A stretch of 59,753 nucleotides of DNA, from IMG/VR virus record IMGVR_UViG_3300006802_000105, positions 1 to 59,753 of that record. One strand, written 5' to 3'. Both the position numbers and the translations under genes were made by a program. The notes under the pieces are model-generated. The model was not told the DNA's origin. It ran no database searches and saw only the letters and a program-made list of their open reading frames with translations. The DNA is from a virus. This document shows positions 1 to 8,795 of the stretch, in pieces. How positions within the stretch are numbered: the first letter of the stretch is position 1; every line of letters begins with the position of its first letter.

Positions 1-42
1 AACACCCCCCCGTGCCAAAAATAACACCCCTGCAAAAATTTT

Positions 43-51
43 TGGTATATT
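43..51 (+). promoter_or_regulatory. possible extended -10 promoter upstream of terminase genes
   Basis: Bases 43-51 read TGG-TATATT, an extended -10 element (TGn plus a TATATT hexamer), about 30 bases before the first gene. No good -35 hexamer lies 16-18 bases upstream. The rest of bases 1-81 is AT-rich and holds no gene that I can see. This is a weak call because it rests on one short motif. Confidence 0.3.
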
Positions 52-81
52 CGCCGCATCGCCTCTGGCTGCTTAAAATTT

Positions 82-600
82 ATGCAAACTCCCGATATCG
101 ATACCGATATTCCCTATGCGGACTACCCGCCGACGTTTGAAGACCTTCAGGCTCGGGTAAATGCTGCGTTTAACAGCCTCGCGGAGATTGCGGATGAAGT
201 CGAAGTCACCGACGAAGATATTGCCACCGCCCATGCAGTTTTTACGGGCACCCAGCAGCCCACTGCAACCACACTCTCGTCCCCCGGCTCGGTTGTTCAC
301 ATCAAGGCAATCTTGGACGAGTACGACAAAGTCGTTGTGCAGTCAGCCGCCCAACTGCGAACCTACGTCACAAACAAGCTGATCGTCGATTCGACGAATC
401 CAGACCCCCGCATACGGCTCAAGTGCTACGAACTGCTCGGGAAGATTTCCGACGTTGGGCTGTTCACCGACAAGACAGAAGTGACCATGCGTCACAGGCC
501 GACGGAGGAGCTTGAACAGCTACTGCGGGAGCGTCTGATGCGGACCCTTGAAGCGGATGAGGTGGGTACGCCGCCTGAGCAGCCCCTGCTAAATGACTGA
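82..600 (+). CDS. terminase small subunit (putative)
   Basis: 172 aa, acidic. It lies directly before, and overlaps by 8 bases, an unmistakable large terminase subunit, which is where the DNA-recognising small subunit normally sits. The middle part (about residues 75-150) is predicted helical and ends in a charged ELEQLLRERLMRTLEADE stretch, in keeping with an oligomerisation region. No motif proves the function, so the call rests on position, size and helical character. The ATG at 82 has no clear Shine-Dalgarno sequence. Small subunits bind the packaging site on concatemeric phage DNA and pass it to the motor. Confidence 0.65.
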   Translation: MQTPDIDTDIPYADYPPTFEDLQARVNAAFNSLAEIADEVEVTDEDIATAHAVFTGTQQPTATTLSSPGSVVHIKAILDEYDKVVVQSAAQLRTYVTNKLIVDSTNPDPRIRLKCYELLGKISDVGLFTDKTEVTMRHRPTEELEQLLRERLMRTLEADEVGTPPEQPLLND

Positions 601-2155
601 AGCTGAAGAGGTCAAGCGGCTGCTTGCCAATATCAAGACCATGTCCCATGAGGAGATGGCGAATACGTTGGCGCTGCTGGATGAGTTGGAAGAGCGCAAG
701 CGCACTAATCTGGCGCGGATAGACTTTCTGGCGTTTATTGCAGCCGTAGACCAGAACTACAAGTTTGGAGTTCACCTGAAGCGGCTCGGTGCATTGCTTA
801 TGCAGGTAGAGAGCGGGGTAAAAGACCGGATTGCCGTGTCTATGGCCCCCCGGTTTGGCAAGAGCCAGATGATTTCTATCTATTACCCTGCATGGTATTT
901 AGGCAACCACCCCGACCATAAGATGATTGTGGCCTCCCATACGGTTGATCTTGCCGTGGATATGGCTCGTAAGGTGCGAAACCTGATGCAGACAGCCGAG
1001 TACAAGGCGATTTTCCCCGGAGTAGCCATTGCAGCCGACGCAAAAGCCGCAGGAAAGTGGAATACGACCAAGGGCGGCGAGGTTTACGCCACTGGTGTGG
1101 GTGGTGCATTGGCTGGACGGGGTGCGCATTTGATCGTTGTGGACGATCCGCTGTCGGAACAGGACATAAAAAGCGGGAATACGACCTCTCTCGACGGTGT
1201 TTATGAGTGGTTCCGTGCAGGTTTGCGGACTCGTCTGATGCCGGGAGGGAAAATCTGCATTTTGCACACGCGCTGGCACCAGCGAGACCTGATTGGGCGG
1301 CTGCTGAAGGACGGAAGTCTGAACGAAGACGGTGATCAGTACGAAATGTTCGAGTTTCCGGCCATTATTGAGCGTGCAAACCCCGCAGCGGACCCAAAAG
1401 ACGCCAATTTTGACCCTGACGCCCCCGCAATTCTCCAAAAATCGTTGTGGCCGGAGCAGTGGAGCTTGGAGTCCCTGTTGCGAACCAAGGCGAGTATGCC
1501 TGCGTGGCAATGGAACGCCCAGTACCAGCAAAATCCCACGGCCCAAGAAGCTGCAATCATCAAACGGGACAATATAAAGTGGTGGCCGAAGGAAAACCCG
1601 CCATCCGTGGACTTTATTGTGCAGTCCTACGACACGGCGCTGACGACCAAGGAGCGGTCTGACTATTCGGTGTGCCAGACATGGGGTGTGTGGAAGAATG
1701 AGGACGGGGTTGACAACGTCATTTTGCTCAACCGGGTCAAGGGTAAGTGGGAATTTCCGGAGTTGAAGAAGATGGCCTTGCAGCAGTCGCAGGATTGGAA
1801 CCCGGATAGCTGCATTGTGGAGGCGAAGGCCAGCGGCCAGCCACTGATTGACGAGATGCGCCGCTCGGGGTTGTTTGTGCAGGACTACAGCCCGGGGAAG
1901 GGGCAGGACAAGATTGCCCGTATGAACTCGGTGAGTGATATGTTTATGACGGGACAGGTATGGTTCCCAGAGACTGGGTGGGCGGCTGAGGTGGTCGAAG
2001 AGATACTGGCGTTCCCATCCGGGGAGCATGACGACGATGTTGACGCCATGACGCTGGCGCTGATCCGCATTCGTAAGGGCGGTCTGTTGCGGTTGAACAC
2101 CGACCACGAGGATAATACAGGCCACCACCTGCCACGCAAGGCAGCATACTACTAG
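593..2155 (+). CDS. terminase large subunit (packaging ATPase and nuclease)
   Basis: 520 aa, full length for the family. The N-terminal ATPase shows a Walker A motif APRFGKSQ at residues 85-92 and Walker B LIVVDDP at 180-186. The C-terminal RNase H-fold nuclease has the first metal-binding Asp at 347 (QSYDTA) and an acidic cluster DDDVDAM close to the C-terminus. The enzyme translocates DNA into the prohead at the portal and cuts the concatemer. Its ATG sits inside the end of the small subunit (ATGACTGA), which suggests translational coupling. This is one of the most secure assignments in the window. Confidence 0.95.
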   Translation: MTEAEEVKRLLANIKTMSHEEMANTLALLDELEERKRTNLARIDFLAFIAAVDQNYKFGVHLKRLGALLMQVESGVKDRIAVSMAPRFGKSQMISIYYPAWYLGNHPDHKMIVASHTVDLAVDMARKVRNLMQTAEYKAIFPGVAIAADAKAAGKWNTTKGGEVYATGVGGALAGRGAHLIVVDDPLSEQDIKSGNTTSLDGVYEWFRAGLRTRLMPGGKICILHTRWHQRDLIGRLLKDGSLNEDGDQYEMFEFPAIIERANPAADPKDANFDPDAPAILQKSLWPEQWSLESLLRTKASMPAWQWNAQYQQNPTAQEAAIIKRDNIKWWPKENPPSVDFIVQSYDTALTTKERSDYSVCQTWGVWKNEDGVDNVILLNRVKGKWEFPELKKMALQQSQDWNPDSCIVEAKASGQPLIDEMRRSGLFVQDYSPGKGQDKIARMNSVSDMFMTGQVWFPETGWAAEVVEEILAFPSGEHDDDVDAMTLALIRIRKGGLLRLNTDHEDNTGHHLPRKAAYY

Positions 2156-2162
2156 ACAACAC

Positions 2163-2429
2163 ATGGGAACACAGAAGCATACGGGTGCGAATGAGTTGAT
2201 TGACCGACTGGCTACTCAGGTTGGGAGCCGGGATTTGGCTATTGGTTTGCTGCGTAAGCGCGGGCAGATGGAGCAGGATTCGGAAACCCTTACTGAGGCT
2301 GGGCGGGCACGCAACGCCATGACAGCCAGTGAGCGGGCAAAAGATAGGGCTGCGAAACTCTCCGGCAGGCCCGCAAGCCAGTATAGCTACAACGTGAAAA
2401 CTAACCGCGCGACGCTGAAGCGGCGCTAA
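2163..2429 (+). CDS. hypothetical protein between terminase and portal
   Basis: 88 aa, strongly charged and probably helical, with a basic C-terminus (KTNRATLKRR). It starts 8 bases after the terminase stop and ends 17 bases before the portal gene, so it belongs to the packaging/head operon. No catalytic or binding motif is visible. Its place suggests a role in head assembly or packaging, but that is inference from position only. No good Shine-Dalgarno sequence precedes the ATG. Confidence 0.75.
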   Translation: MGTQKHTGANELIDRLATQVGSRDLAIGLLRKRGQMEQDSETLTEAGRARNAMTASERAKDRAAKLSGRPASQYSYNVKTNRATLKRR

Positions 2430-2445
2430 TGTCTAAAGGATTCCT

Positions 2446-5031
2446 ATGGCAACGAACAGCATGTCCCCGTCTCTTTACGCGGCTCCTTTGGGGCTTGACT
2501 CCATCGTACCGGACAAGTTCGACACTGGCGAAGGGCCTGCTGCGCTTGAAATAGAGATCGAGAACCCGGATCAGGTGACGCTGTCTGACGGGAGTGTGGA
2601 GGTTACGCTGATCCCCGACGCGGAGGAAGGCGAGTCATTCGACTCGAACCTTGCGGAGTACATGGAGGAGAAAGACCTCGCCATGCTGTCCTCCGAGCTA
2701 ATCGCACTCGTAGATGCGGACATCGCGTCGCGCAAAGACTGGGTAGATGCCTACGTCAAGGGCTTGGAAGTGCTGGGCATGAAGTACGACGAGCGTACGG
2801 AGCCTTGGTCAGGGGCCTGCGGGGTGTACAGCACCGTGCTGACGGAAGCGGCCATTCGCTTCCAAGCGGAGATGGCAACGGAGACGTTCCCTGCACAGGG
2901 GCCGGTCAAGACCCAGATTGTTGGTGCCATCGACAAGATGAAGGAAGATGCCGCTGCACGGGTGCAGGAGGACATGAACTACCAGATTCTGGAGAAGATG
3001 CCGGAGTACCGCCCCGAGCATGAGCGCATGTTGTTTAACCTTGGGCTGTCGGGTGCGGCGTTCAAGAAAGTGTACAAAGACCCGTCGCTGGATCGTCAGG
3101 TGTCCGTGTTCGTGCCCGCCGAGGAGATCATCATTCCTTACGGAGCTTCCGACGCCCGGGCAGCAGAGCGAGTTACGCATGTAATGCGCAAGACTCCCAA
3201 CGAAGTACGCAAACTTCAGGTAGCTGGGTTTTACCGGGATGTCGATCTGGGCGACCCCGTGCAGATTTCCACGGATGTGGAGAAGAAGAAAGCCGAGGAG
3301 CAAGGGTATACCCTAACTGATGATGAGCGCTTCCAGCTTCTGGAGATCCACGTTGATTACGACTTGCCGGGGTATGAGGACGACGACGGCATTGCGCTTC
3401 CTTATGTAATCACCATCGAGCGCGGAACGAACGAGGTGCTGGCAATCCGGCGCAACTGGGACGAAGACGACAAGAACCGGATCAAGAACCAGTATTTCGT
3501 GCAGTACACGTACATCCCCGGCTTCGGGCCGTACGGATTGGGGCTGATTAACCTGATTGGTGGCTATGCCCGTGCGGGCACGAGCCTGATCCGTCAGTTG
3601 GTGGACGCGGGGTCGCTGGCTAACCTGCCCGGTGGGTTGAAGTCCAAGGGGCTGCGGATCAAGGGCGACGACACGCCTATCGCTCCGGGGGAGTTCAGGG
3701 ACGTGGATGTGGCCTCTGGGACGGTGCGTGACAACATCATGCCCCTGCCGTACAAGGAGCCTAGCCAGACCCTCTTGGCGCTTCTGAACCAGATCACCGA
3801 CGAAGCCCGCAGGCTGGGTGCCATCTCGGACATGAAGATTAGCGACATGAGCGCTAACGCGCCTGTCGGCACCACGCTGGCGCTCCTTGAGCGCACACTG
3901 AAGACCATGAGTGCCGTGCAGGCTCGGGTCCACGCCTCGATGAAGCAGGAGTTCAAACTTCTGGCGGCAATCATTCGGGATAGCGCCCCTACGGAGTACG
4001 AGTTCGACCCGGCTACGGGCGACCGCAAGGCCAAGCGGGAAGACTACTCGCTGGTGGAGGTTATCCCCGTCAGCGACCCCAACAGTTCCACGATGGCGCA
4101 GCGGATCATGCAGTACCAAGCTGCCATCCAGTTGGCCCAAGGCGCACCGCAGATTTACGACTTGCCGCAGTTGCACCGCCAGATGCTGGAGGTCTTGGGG
4201 ATCAAGAACGCCGCAAAGCTCGTGCCGATTGAAGACGATATGACCCCGCGCGACCCGGTGTCTGAGAACATGGCACTGCTTACCGGCAAACCCGTCAAGG
4301 CGTTTATCTACCAAGATCACGACGCCCACATTGCCGTACACACCGCCCTGATGCAAGACCCGCTCCTGATGGCGCAGATTGGGCAGTCCCCACAGGCGCA
4401 GAAGATGCAAGCGGAGATCATGGCGCACGTCTCTGAGCATCTGGCGTTCGCCTACCGCAAGAAGGTCGAAGAGCAACTTGGCGTGCCACTGCCGCCCCCG
4501 GATGAGGAAATGCCCCCGGCAGTCGAGACCGCGCTGGCGAAAATCGTCGCGCAGGCCGCTCAACAGGTTCTGGCGCAGAGCAAAGGACAGGTTCAGCAAC
4601 AGCAGGCCCAGCAGGCCGCACAAGACCCGTTGGTGCAGATTCAGCAGGCGGAGTTGCAGATCAAGTCTCAGGAAGCCGCTACCAAAGCTAAAAAGGTCGC
4701 GGGCGACCTCGCAGTCAAGCAGGCAGAACTGGCCCTGAAGCAGCAGGAGTTGGCGTCCAAGATTGGCGAAACGCCGGAAATGTTGCAACAACGCCACATG
4801 TTGGAGATGTCCCAGCAGCATGCTCAGATGCAGATGATGCAGGAGAAACACGCCCAAGAGCTACAAATGGCCCAGCAGCAACACCAGCAGGGCATGGCCC
4901 ACGGCGGGCAGGTTCATGGTCAGAAGCTGATGCAGGCCCACCACGCCCACCAGCAGAAGCTATCCCACGCGGAAATGATGGCACAGCGGGCGGCGCAAGC
5001 GGCTGCACAGAAGCCGGAGGCTAAAGAATGA
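2446..5031 (+). CDS. portal protein
   Basis: 861 aa, the size of large podovirus-type portals. The N-terminal two thirds contain the helical wing/stem region (for example FVQYTYIPGFGPYGLGLINLI near residue 360 and a long helix with SDMKISDMSANAPVGTTLALLERTLK). The last 170 residues are extremely Gln/Ala/His-rich and coiled-coil-like, with many MQ and HQQ runs, which fits a C-terminal barrel-like extension. The portal forms the dodecameric ring at one capsid vertex through which DNA passes. The gene follows terminase and precedes the scaffold and capsid genes, as usual. Confidence 0.9.
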   Translation: MATNSMSPSLYAAPLGLDSIVPDKFDTGEGPAALEIEIENPDQVTLSDGSVEVTLIPDAEEGESFDSNLAEYMEEKDLAMLSSELIALVDADIASRKDWVDAYVKGLEVLGMKYDERTEPWSGACGVYSTVLTEAAIRFQAEMATETFPAQGPVKTQIVGAIDKMKEDAAARVQEDMNYQILEKMPEYRPEHERMLFNLGLSGAAFKKVYKDPSLDRQVSVFVPAEEIIIPYGASDARAAERVTHVMRKTPNEVRKLQVAGFYRDVDLGDPVQISTDVEKKKAEEQGYTLTDDERFQLLEIHVDYDLPGYEDDDGIALPYVITIERGTNEVLAIRRNWDEDDKNRIKNQYFVQYTYIPGFGPYGLGLINLIGGYARAGTSLIRQLVDAGSLANLPGGLKSKGLRIKGDDTPIAPGEFRDVDVASGTVRDNIMPLPYKEPSQTLLALLNQITDEARRLGAISDMKISDMSANAPVGTTLALLERTLKTMSAVQARVHASMKQEFKLLAAIIRDSAPTEYEFDPATGDRKAKREDYSLVEVIPVSDPNSSTMAQRIMQYQAAIQLAQGAPQIYDLPQLHRQMLEVLGIKNAAKLVPIEDDMTPRDPVSENMALLTGKPVKAFIYQDHDAHIAVHTALMQDPLLMAQIGQSPQAQKMQAEIMAHVSEHLAFAYRKKVEEQLGVPLPPPDEEMPPAVETALAKIVAQAAQQVLAQSKGQVQQQQAQQAAQDPLVQIQQAELQIKSQEAATKAKKVAGDLAVKQAELALKQQELASKIGETPEMLQQRHMLEMSQQHAQMQMMQEKHAQELQMAQQQHQQGMAHGGQVHGQKLMQAHHAHQQKLSHAEMMAQRAAQAAAQKPEAKE

Positions 5032-5219
5032 CTGAGCTAGACGCGCTGGAAAAGATGATGAACCTCAATGAGGTTGACATGACAGACGCCCTGAAAAACG
5101 GGCGGTGTAAGGACTTTGGTGAGTACCAGAGGATTTGCGGGGTGTTACACGGTCTTAACCTCGTAAAGATGCACATACAAGACCTGCGACGACGATTGGA
5201 AGCAAATGAAGATGAATGA
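5028..5219 (+). CDS. small hypothetical protein
   Basis: 63 aa. The ATG overlaps the portal stop (ATGA), a typical coupled start. The product is charged and helical with one Cys pair (C33, C42 region) and ends in a heptad-like stretch DLRRRLEANEDE. I do not recognise a family. It overlaps the next gene by 14 bases. Confidence 0.7.
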   Translation: MTELDALEKMMNLNEVDMTDALKNGRCKDFGEYQRICGVLHGLNLVKMHIQDLRRRLEANEDE

Positions 5220-5610
5220 GTTTGACGTGAATGCCGTAGACCTTTCGGGGGTACTTGGCAAAACTTCAGAGGAAAAAGCCAGCCAGATTCCGGAGCCTCA
5301 GACGTACCACTTGCTGTGTATGCTGCCTGAAGCTAAAGAGGAATACGAAGGTGGGCTGCTCAAGGCTGGGCAGACGATGATGTACGAGGAGCTTCTCTCC
5401 CCCGTGCTGTTCGTCATGAAGATGGGGCCGGATGCGTTCAAGGACGAGAAGCGATTCCCGTCGGGGCCGTCCTGCAAGGTGGGGGACTTTGTAATCGTTC
5501 GTCCAAACTCCGGTACGCGCATGAAGATTCATGGCCGTGAATTCAGGATCATCAATGATGACTCTGTTGAAGCAACCATCCAAGACCCTCGCGGTGTCCA
5601 GCGTGTTTAA
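5206..5610 (+). CDS. GroES-like co-chaperonin (Cpn10)
   Basis: 134 aa. The core resembles a Cpn10/GroES beta-barrel. A strand opens YHLLCMLPEAKEEYEGGLLKA, a variable mobile-loop-like segment follows, then PSCKVGDFVIVRPNSGT, which matches the 'vGD.Vlf....G' strand pair of GroES, and finally a strand ending in the INDDSVEATI turn. Phage co-chaperonins such as T4 gp31 cap host GroEL so that the capsid protein can fold. The position just before the scaffold and capsid genes fits that use. No GroEL gene is present, so host GroEL would be the partner. The start is either ATG 5206 or ATG 5212. Confidence 0.7.
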   Translation: MKMNEFDVNAVDLSGVLGKTSEEKASQIPEPQTYHLLCMLPEAKEEYEGGLLKAGQTMMYEELLSPVLFVMKMGPDAFKDEKRFPSGPSCKVGDFVIVRPNSGTRMKIHGREFRIINDDSVEATIQDPRGVQRV

Positions 5611-5619
5611 GGAGTAGTC

Positions 5620-6564
5620 ATGGCTGAAATCGAAAAGACCGAGTTTGTATTCCCTGACGAGGCGGAGAAAAAGAATCCGCGCGAGGGCGGTAAGGTAGTT
5701 ACACCCGCCGCCGACACTGAAATCGAGATTGTGGACGATACCCCTGAGAAGGATCGTGGCCGCAAACCAATGGCGGAACCCCCGTCGGACCCCACGGAAG
5801 AAGAGCTTGAGGCGTACTCTGAGAGCGCCAAGAAGCGAATCAAGCACTTTACCAAGGGCTACCACGAAGAACGCCGCGCCAAAGAAGCCGCACTCCGAGA
5901 GAAGGAAGAGGCTGTTCGTGCTGCGCAGGCTATCGCCGAAGAGAACCGCAAGCTCAAAGGCTCCCTGAATGAGGGGCAAAAAGCGCTGTTGGAGCAGGCC
6001 AAGAAGGTAGTTCAGCAGGAGCTTGAGGAGGTTAAGCGCGAATATAAGAATGCATACGAGGCAGGGGATGCAGACGCGCTGGTTGCGGCTCAGGAGAAAA
6101 TGACCGCAGTTAAGATAAAAGCAGACCGTGTAAGTAATTTCCGGCCCGCCCCTGTACAAGAATCTAAACCTGTGGTACAAACACCACAGCCCGCAGCAGT
6201 AGACGAAAAAGCTGCTGCTTGGCAGAGGGAAAATGACTGGTTTGGTTCTGACGACGAGATGACCAGCTTCGCTCTTGGCTTGCACAGCAAGCTAGTAAAA
6301 GAGGGGGTTGACCCACGGTCTGACGAATACTACGAACGGGTTAATTCTCGCGTGCGGCAAGTGTTTCCAGAGAAGTTCGACTCTGAGGAAACCGCTGATG
6401 CTCCTTCTCAGCGCACTAATAAACGGAACGTGGTTGCACCCGCCACAAGGAGTACTGCGCCCAAGAAAGTCGTACTTACCCAAACGCAGGTGAATATCGC
6501 CAAACGGCTTGGAGTTCCTCTGGAACTGTATGCTCGTAAGGTTGCGGAAGAAATGAGGAAGTGA
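5620..6564 (+). CDS. head scaffolding protein (putative)
   Basis: 314 aa, highly charged. A long coiled coil (about residues 80-165; KRIKHF, ERRAKEAALREKEEA, QQELEEVKREYK) is flanked by acidic, Pro-rich linkers. The C-terminal 60 residues are basic (KRNVVAPATRST, then KRLGVPLELYARKVAEEMRK), a common layout for scaffolds, whose C-terminus binds capsid protein. It is preceded by a good ribosome site (AAGGAGTAGTC before ATG) and stands between portal and capsid genes. Scaffolds guide procapsid shape and leave the head; function is inferred from composition and place. Confidence 0.7.
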   Translation: MAEIEKTEFVFPDEAEKKNPREGGKVVTPAADTEIEIVDDTPEKDRGRKPMAEPPSDPTEEELEAYSESAKKRIKHFTKGYHEERRAKEAALREKEEAVRAAQAIAEENRKLKGSLNEGQKALLEQAKKVVQQELEEVKREYKNAYEAGDADALVAAQEKMTAVKIKADRVSNFRPAPVQESKPVVQTPQPAAVDEKAAAWQRENDWFGSDDEMTSFALGLHSKLVKEGVDPRSDEYYERVNSRVRQVFPEKFDSEETADAPSQRTNKRNVVAPATRSTAPKKVVLTQTQVNIAKRLGVPLELYARKVAEEMRK

Positions 6565-6566
6565 AC

Positions 6567-7013
6567 ATGAACGGACCTAAATTGACTCGTGAGAACGAAA
6601 CCCGCGCGAAGCTGGAGCGCCCTGCAAAGTGGATGCCCCCGCAACTGCTGCCCGACCCGCATCCGGAGCCGGGATATGCATTCCGTTGGATTCGTATCAG
6701 CGCACGCGGCGAACCTGATCCCATGAACATCTCCTCGAAAATGCGTGAGGGTTGGGAGCCTGTAAAGGCGTCGGAACACCCCGAGATTCAACTGATGGGC
6801 GCAGGTAAAACCTACCCCGACAGCATCGAGATTGGTGGTCTGCTCCTTTGCAAAACACCCACTGAGTTCACTGAGCAACGCGATGCCTACTACCGGCAGC
6901 AAGCGGACGGTCAGATGAATTCTGTTGACAACAACTTCATGCGTGAAAACGATCCTCGTATGCCGCTCTTCCGTGAGCGTCAGTCCAAGGTTTCGTTTGG
7001 GCGCGGTTCTTAA
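6567..7013 (+). CDS. hypothetical head-region protein
   Basis: 148 aa from the ATG at 6567; a GTG six bases earlier overlaps the scaffold stop, but the GAGG at 6555-6558 is better spaced for the ATG. The sequence has a compact middle (YAFRWIRISARGEPDPMN, GWEPVKASEHPE) and a charged tail with FRERQSKVSFG. This arrangement is common in virion-associated proteins found between scaffold and capsid in phages of this layout. I assign no enzymatic function. Confidence 0.7.
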   Translation: MNGPKLTRENETRAKLERPAKWMPPQLLPDPHPEPGYAFRWIRISARGEPDPMNISSKMREGWEPVKASEHPEIQLMGAGKTYPDSIEIGGLLLCKTPTEFTEQRDAYYRQQADGQMNSVDNNFMRENDPRMPLFRERQSKVSFGRGS

Positions 7014-7027
7014 CTTAGGAGCTTTTT

Positions 7028-7633
7028 ATGGCAGCAACTGCTACTCCTTACGGCTTCAAACCCGTAAACCTAGTGGGCGGTCAGCAATACGCTGGCTCTA
7101 CCCGCTCTCTTCTCATCGACCCGGCAGGGTACGCTTCCAACATCTATAACGGATCGTTGGTCTACGTTCACTCCACCGGATATCTGCAACTGGTTACCGC
7201 AACCGGCGCGGACGCTACCACTAACGCATTCCCGGCAGGCACCGCCCTGACTGGTGCGGTTGGCGTGTTCGTTGGCTGCTCGTACATCAACGCGCAAGGG
7301 CAGCAGATTTACGCCCAGTACTACCCCGCTAGTACCACGGGTGTTGTCACTGCGTACGTCGTTGATGATCCGGATGTCATCCTGCAAGTTCAGGCTGACG
7401 GCTCTGTGGCGCAGGCGAAACTTGGCGAAAACGTCTACATGACCTCTGGCGCTATTACTACCGGCTCGACTCAGAACGGTAACTCCACCGCCTCGGTAAA
7501 CGCTACGTCGATTACCACGACCGCTCCCTTCCGTATTGTTGGTTTTGCGTCTACCCCCGGTGATGCCAAGACTGATTTGCTGGTGAAGTGGAACATCGGC
7601 TGGCATTCGTATAACAACGCCGTTGGCTTCTAA
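7028..7633 (+). CDS. putative capsid decoration or minor head protein
   Basis: 201 aa, poor in charged residues and rich in Thr, Ala, Gly, Val and Tyr, so probably all-beta. It begins MAATATPYGFKPVN, a typical start for small head proteins lying directly upstream of gpT-like capsid genes. It has a strong ribosome site (TAGGAG). The place between scaffold and major capsid protein, with similar strong translation signals, suggests an abundant virion component such as a cement protein. That role is inferred. Confidence 0.65.
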   Translation: MAATATPYGFKPVNLVGGQQYAGSTRSLLIDPAGYASNIYNGSLVYVHSTGYLQLVTATGADATTNAFPAGTALTGAVGVFVGCSYINAQGQQIYAQYYPASTTGVVTAYVVDDPDVILQVQADGSVAQAKLGENVYMTSGAITTGSTQNGNSTASVNATSITTTAPFRIVGFASTPGDAKTDLLVKWNIGWHSYNNAVGF

Positions 7634-7643
7634 GGAGTAAATC

Positions 7644-8561
7644 ATGGCAATTTCACGCGCACAGCTACTTAAAGAACTCCTCCCCGGCCTCAACGCGCTG
7701 TTTGGTATGGAGTATGCCCGCTACGGCGAAGAGCATAAGGAAATCTACGAAACCGAAACTTCTGAGCGTTCGTTCGAAGAAGAGACCAAGCTCTCTGGCT
7801 TCTCCGCAGCGCCTGTGAAGAACGAAGGTCAGGCGATTACTTATGACAACGCCCAAGAGGCATGGACCGCTCGGTACGTCCACGAGACTATCGCTATGGG
7901 CTTCTCTATCACCGAAGAGGCGATGGAAGACAACCTGTACGACAGCCTGTCGGCACGCTACACGAAGTCTCTGGCTCGGGCTATGGCATATACCAAGCAG
8001 ATCAAGGCTGCGGCCATCCTGAACACGGGCTTTACCGGCGCAGGCAACCCCACCTACGGCGACGGCAAGGTTCTGTTTGCTACTGACCACCCGCTGGTCA
8101 GCGGCGGCACCAACAGCAACCGTCCTACCACTGGCGCTGACCTGAACGAGACTTCTCTGGAAGCCGCCGTTATTCAGATCGCTGCGTGGACGGATGAGCG
8201 CGGCCTGCTGATCGCAGCCAAGCCCCGTAAGCTGATTGTTCCTCCGGCTCTCCAGTTCGTCGCAACCCGACTGCTGGAAACGTCGCTGCGTGTCGGCACG
8301 ACCGATAACGACATCAACGCGCTGAAGAACAACGGTTCGATCCCCGAAGGCTACACCGTCAACCACTTCTTGACCGATACGAACGCTTGGTTCCTGACCA
8401 CGGATGTTCCGAACGGCCTGAAGCACTTCGTGCGTACGCCTCTGTCCACTTCGATGGACGGGGATTTTGATACTGGCAACCAGCGTTACAAGGCCCGTGA
8501 GCGTTACAGCTTCGGCGTCTCGGACCCGCTGGGTGCCTACGGCTCCCCCGGTTCGTCCTGA
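7644..8561 (+). CDS. major capsid protein (gpT-like, HK97 fold)
   Basis: 305 aa. It matches the Mu gpT family of major head subunits: an N-terminal helix with ALFGMEYAR, the ETSERSFEEETKLSGF segment, the EDNLYDSL(S)ARYTKSLARAMAYTKQIKAA spine helix, the GDGKVLFATDHPLVSGGTNSN segment and a C-terminal ARERYSFGVSDPLGAYGS end. No separate head protease gene lies upstream, so maturation by cleavage is not evident. A ribosome site (AAGGAG) precedes it and an intrinsic terminator follows, which fits very high expression. Confidence 0.9.
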   Translation: MAISRAQLLKELLPGLNALFGMEYARYGEEHKEIYETETSERSFEEETKLSGFSAAPVKNEGQAITYDNAQEAWTARYVHETIAMGFSITEEAMEDNLYDSLSARYTKSLARAMAYTKQIKAAAILNTGFTGAGNPTYGDGKVLFATDHPLVSGGTNSNRPTTGADLNETSLEAAVIQIAAWTDERGLLIAAKPRKLIVPPALQFVATRLLETSLRVGTTDNDINALKNNGSIPEGYTVNHFLTDTNAWFLTTDVPNGLKHFVRTPLSTSMDGDFDTGNQRYKARERYSFGVSDPLGAYGSPGSS

Positions 8562-8582
8562 TTTATCAGGGTTAGCACCTAG

Positions 8583-8613
8583 AAAAGGCTCCTTCGGGGG
8601 CCTTTTTCTTTTT
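8583..8613 (+). terminator. intrinsic terminator after capsid gene
   Basis: A stem AAAGGCTCC-TTCG-GGGGGCCTTT with a stable UUCG tetraloop is followed by a T-rich run (TTTTTCTTTTT). It lies about 20 bases after the capsid stop codon and would end or attenuate the packaging/head transcript. Confidence 0.85.
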
Positions 8614-8678
8614 GCCTGTGTCGTAACTCTTGTTTACCGTGTCGAACCACACTACCTGTAACTAAGTCCAATACGCTG

Positions 8679-8707
8679 TTGCCCGTAGGGTGAAAACCTG
8701 CTATATT
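8679..8707 (+). promoter_or_regulatory. sigma70-like promoter for downstream structural genes
   Basis: TTGCCC (8679-8684), a 17-base spacer, then TATATT (8702-8707), with TGC just before the -10 giving an extended -10. It sits in the 234-base gap between the capsid terminator and the next gene, the only long gap in the left arm apart from the inverted HNH insert. The pairing of terminator and promoter suggests the following genes are an independently started unit. Confidence 0.55.
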
Positions 8708-8795
8708 GACCCCATTCCGGAAATCCGGCGTAGCAAACTGTTCCGGCAGACGACATACCGATTGCTACGCCTAACTTGTATGTAAGGAAAAAATC

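Noticed and set aside
899-2164. 421-residue open frame on the minus strand over the large terminase gene
   Set aside because: It mirrors the terminase gene, has no recognisable motif, and comes from the GC-rich codon pattern of the sense gene.
4379-4738. Arg/Ser-rich open frame inside the portal gene
   Set aside because: This is the +1 frame of the Gln-rich portal tail. The composition is an artefact of CAG/GCG codons.
3313-4857. 514-residue open frame antisense to the portal gene
   Set aside because: Leu/His/Arg-rich composition typical of an antisense shadow of a Gln-rich gene; no ribosome site or motif.
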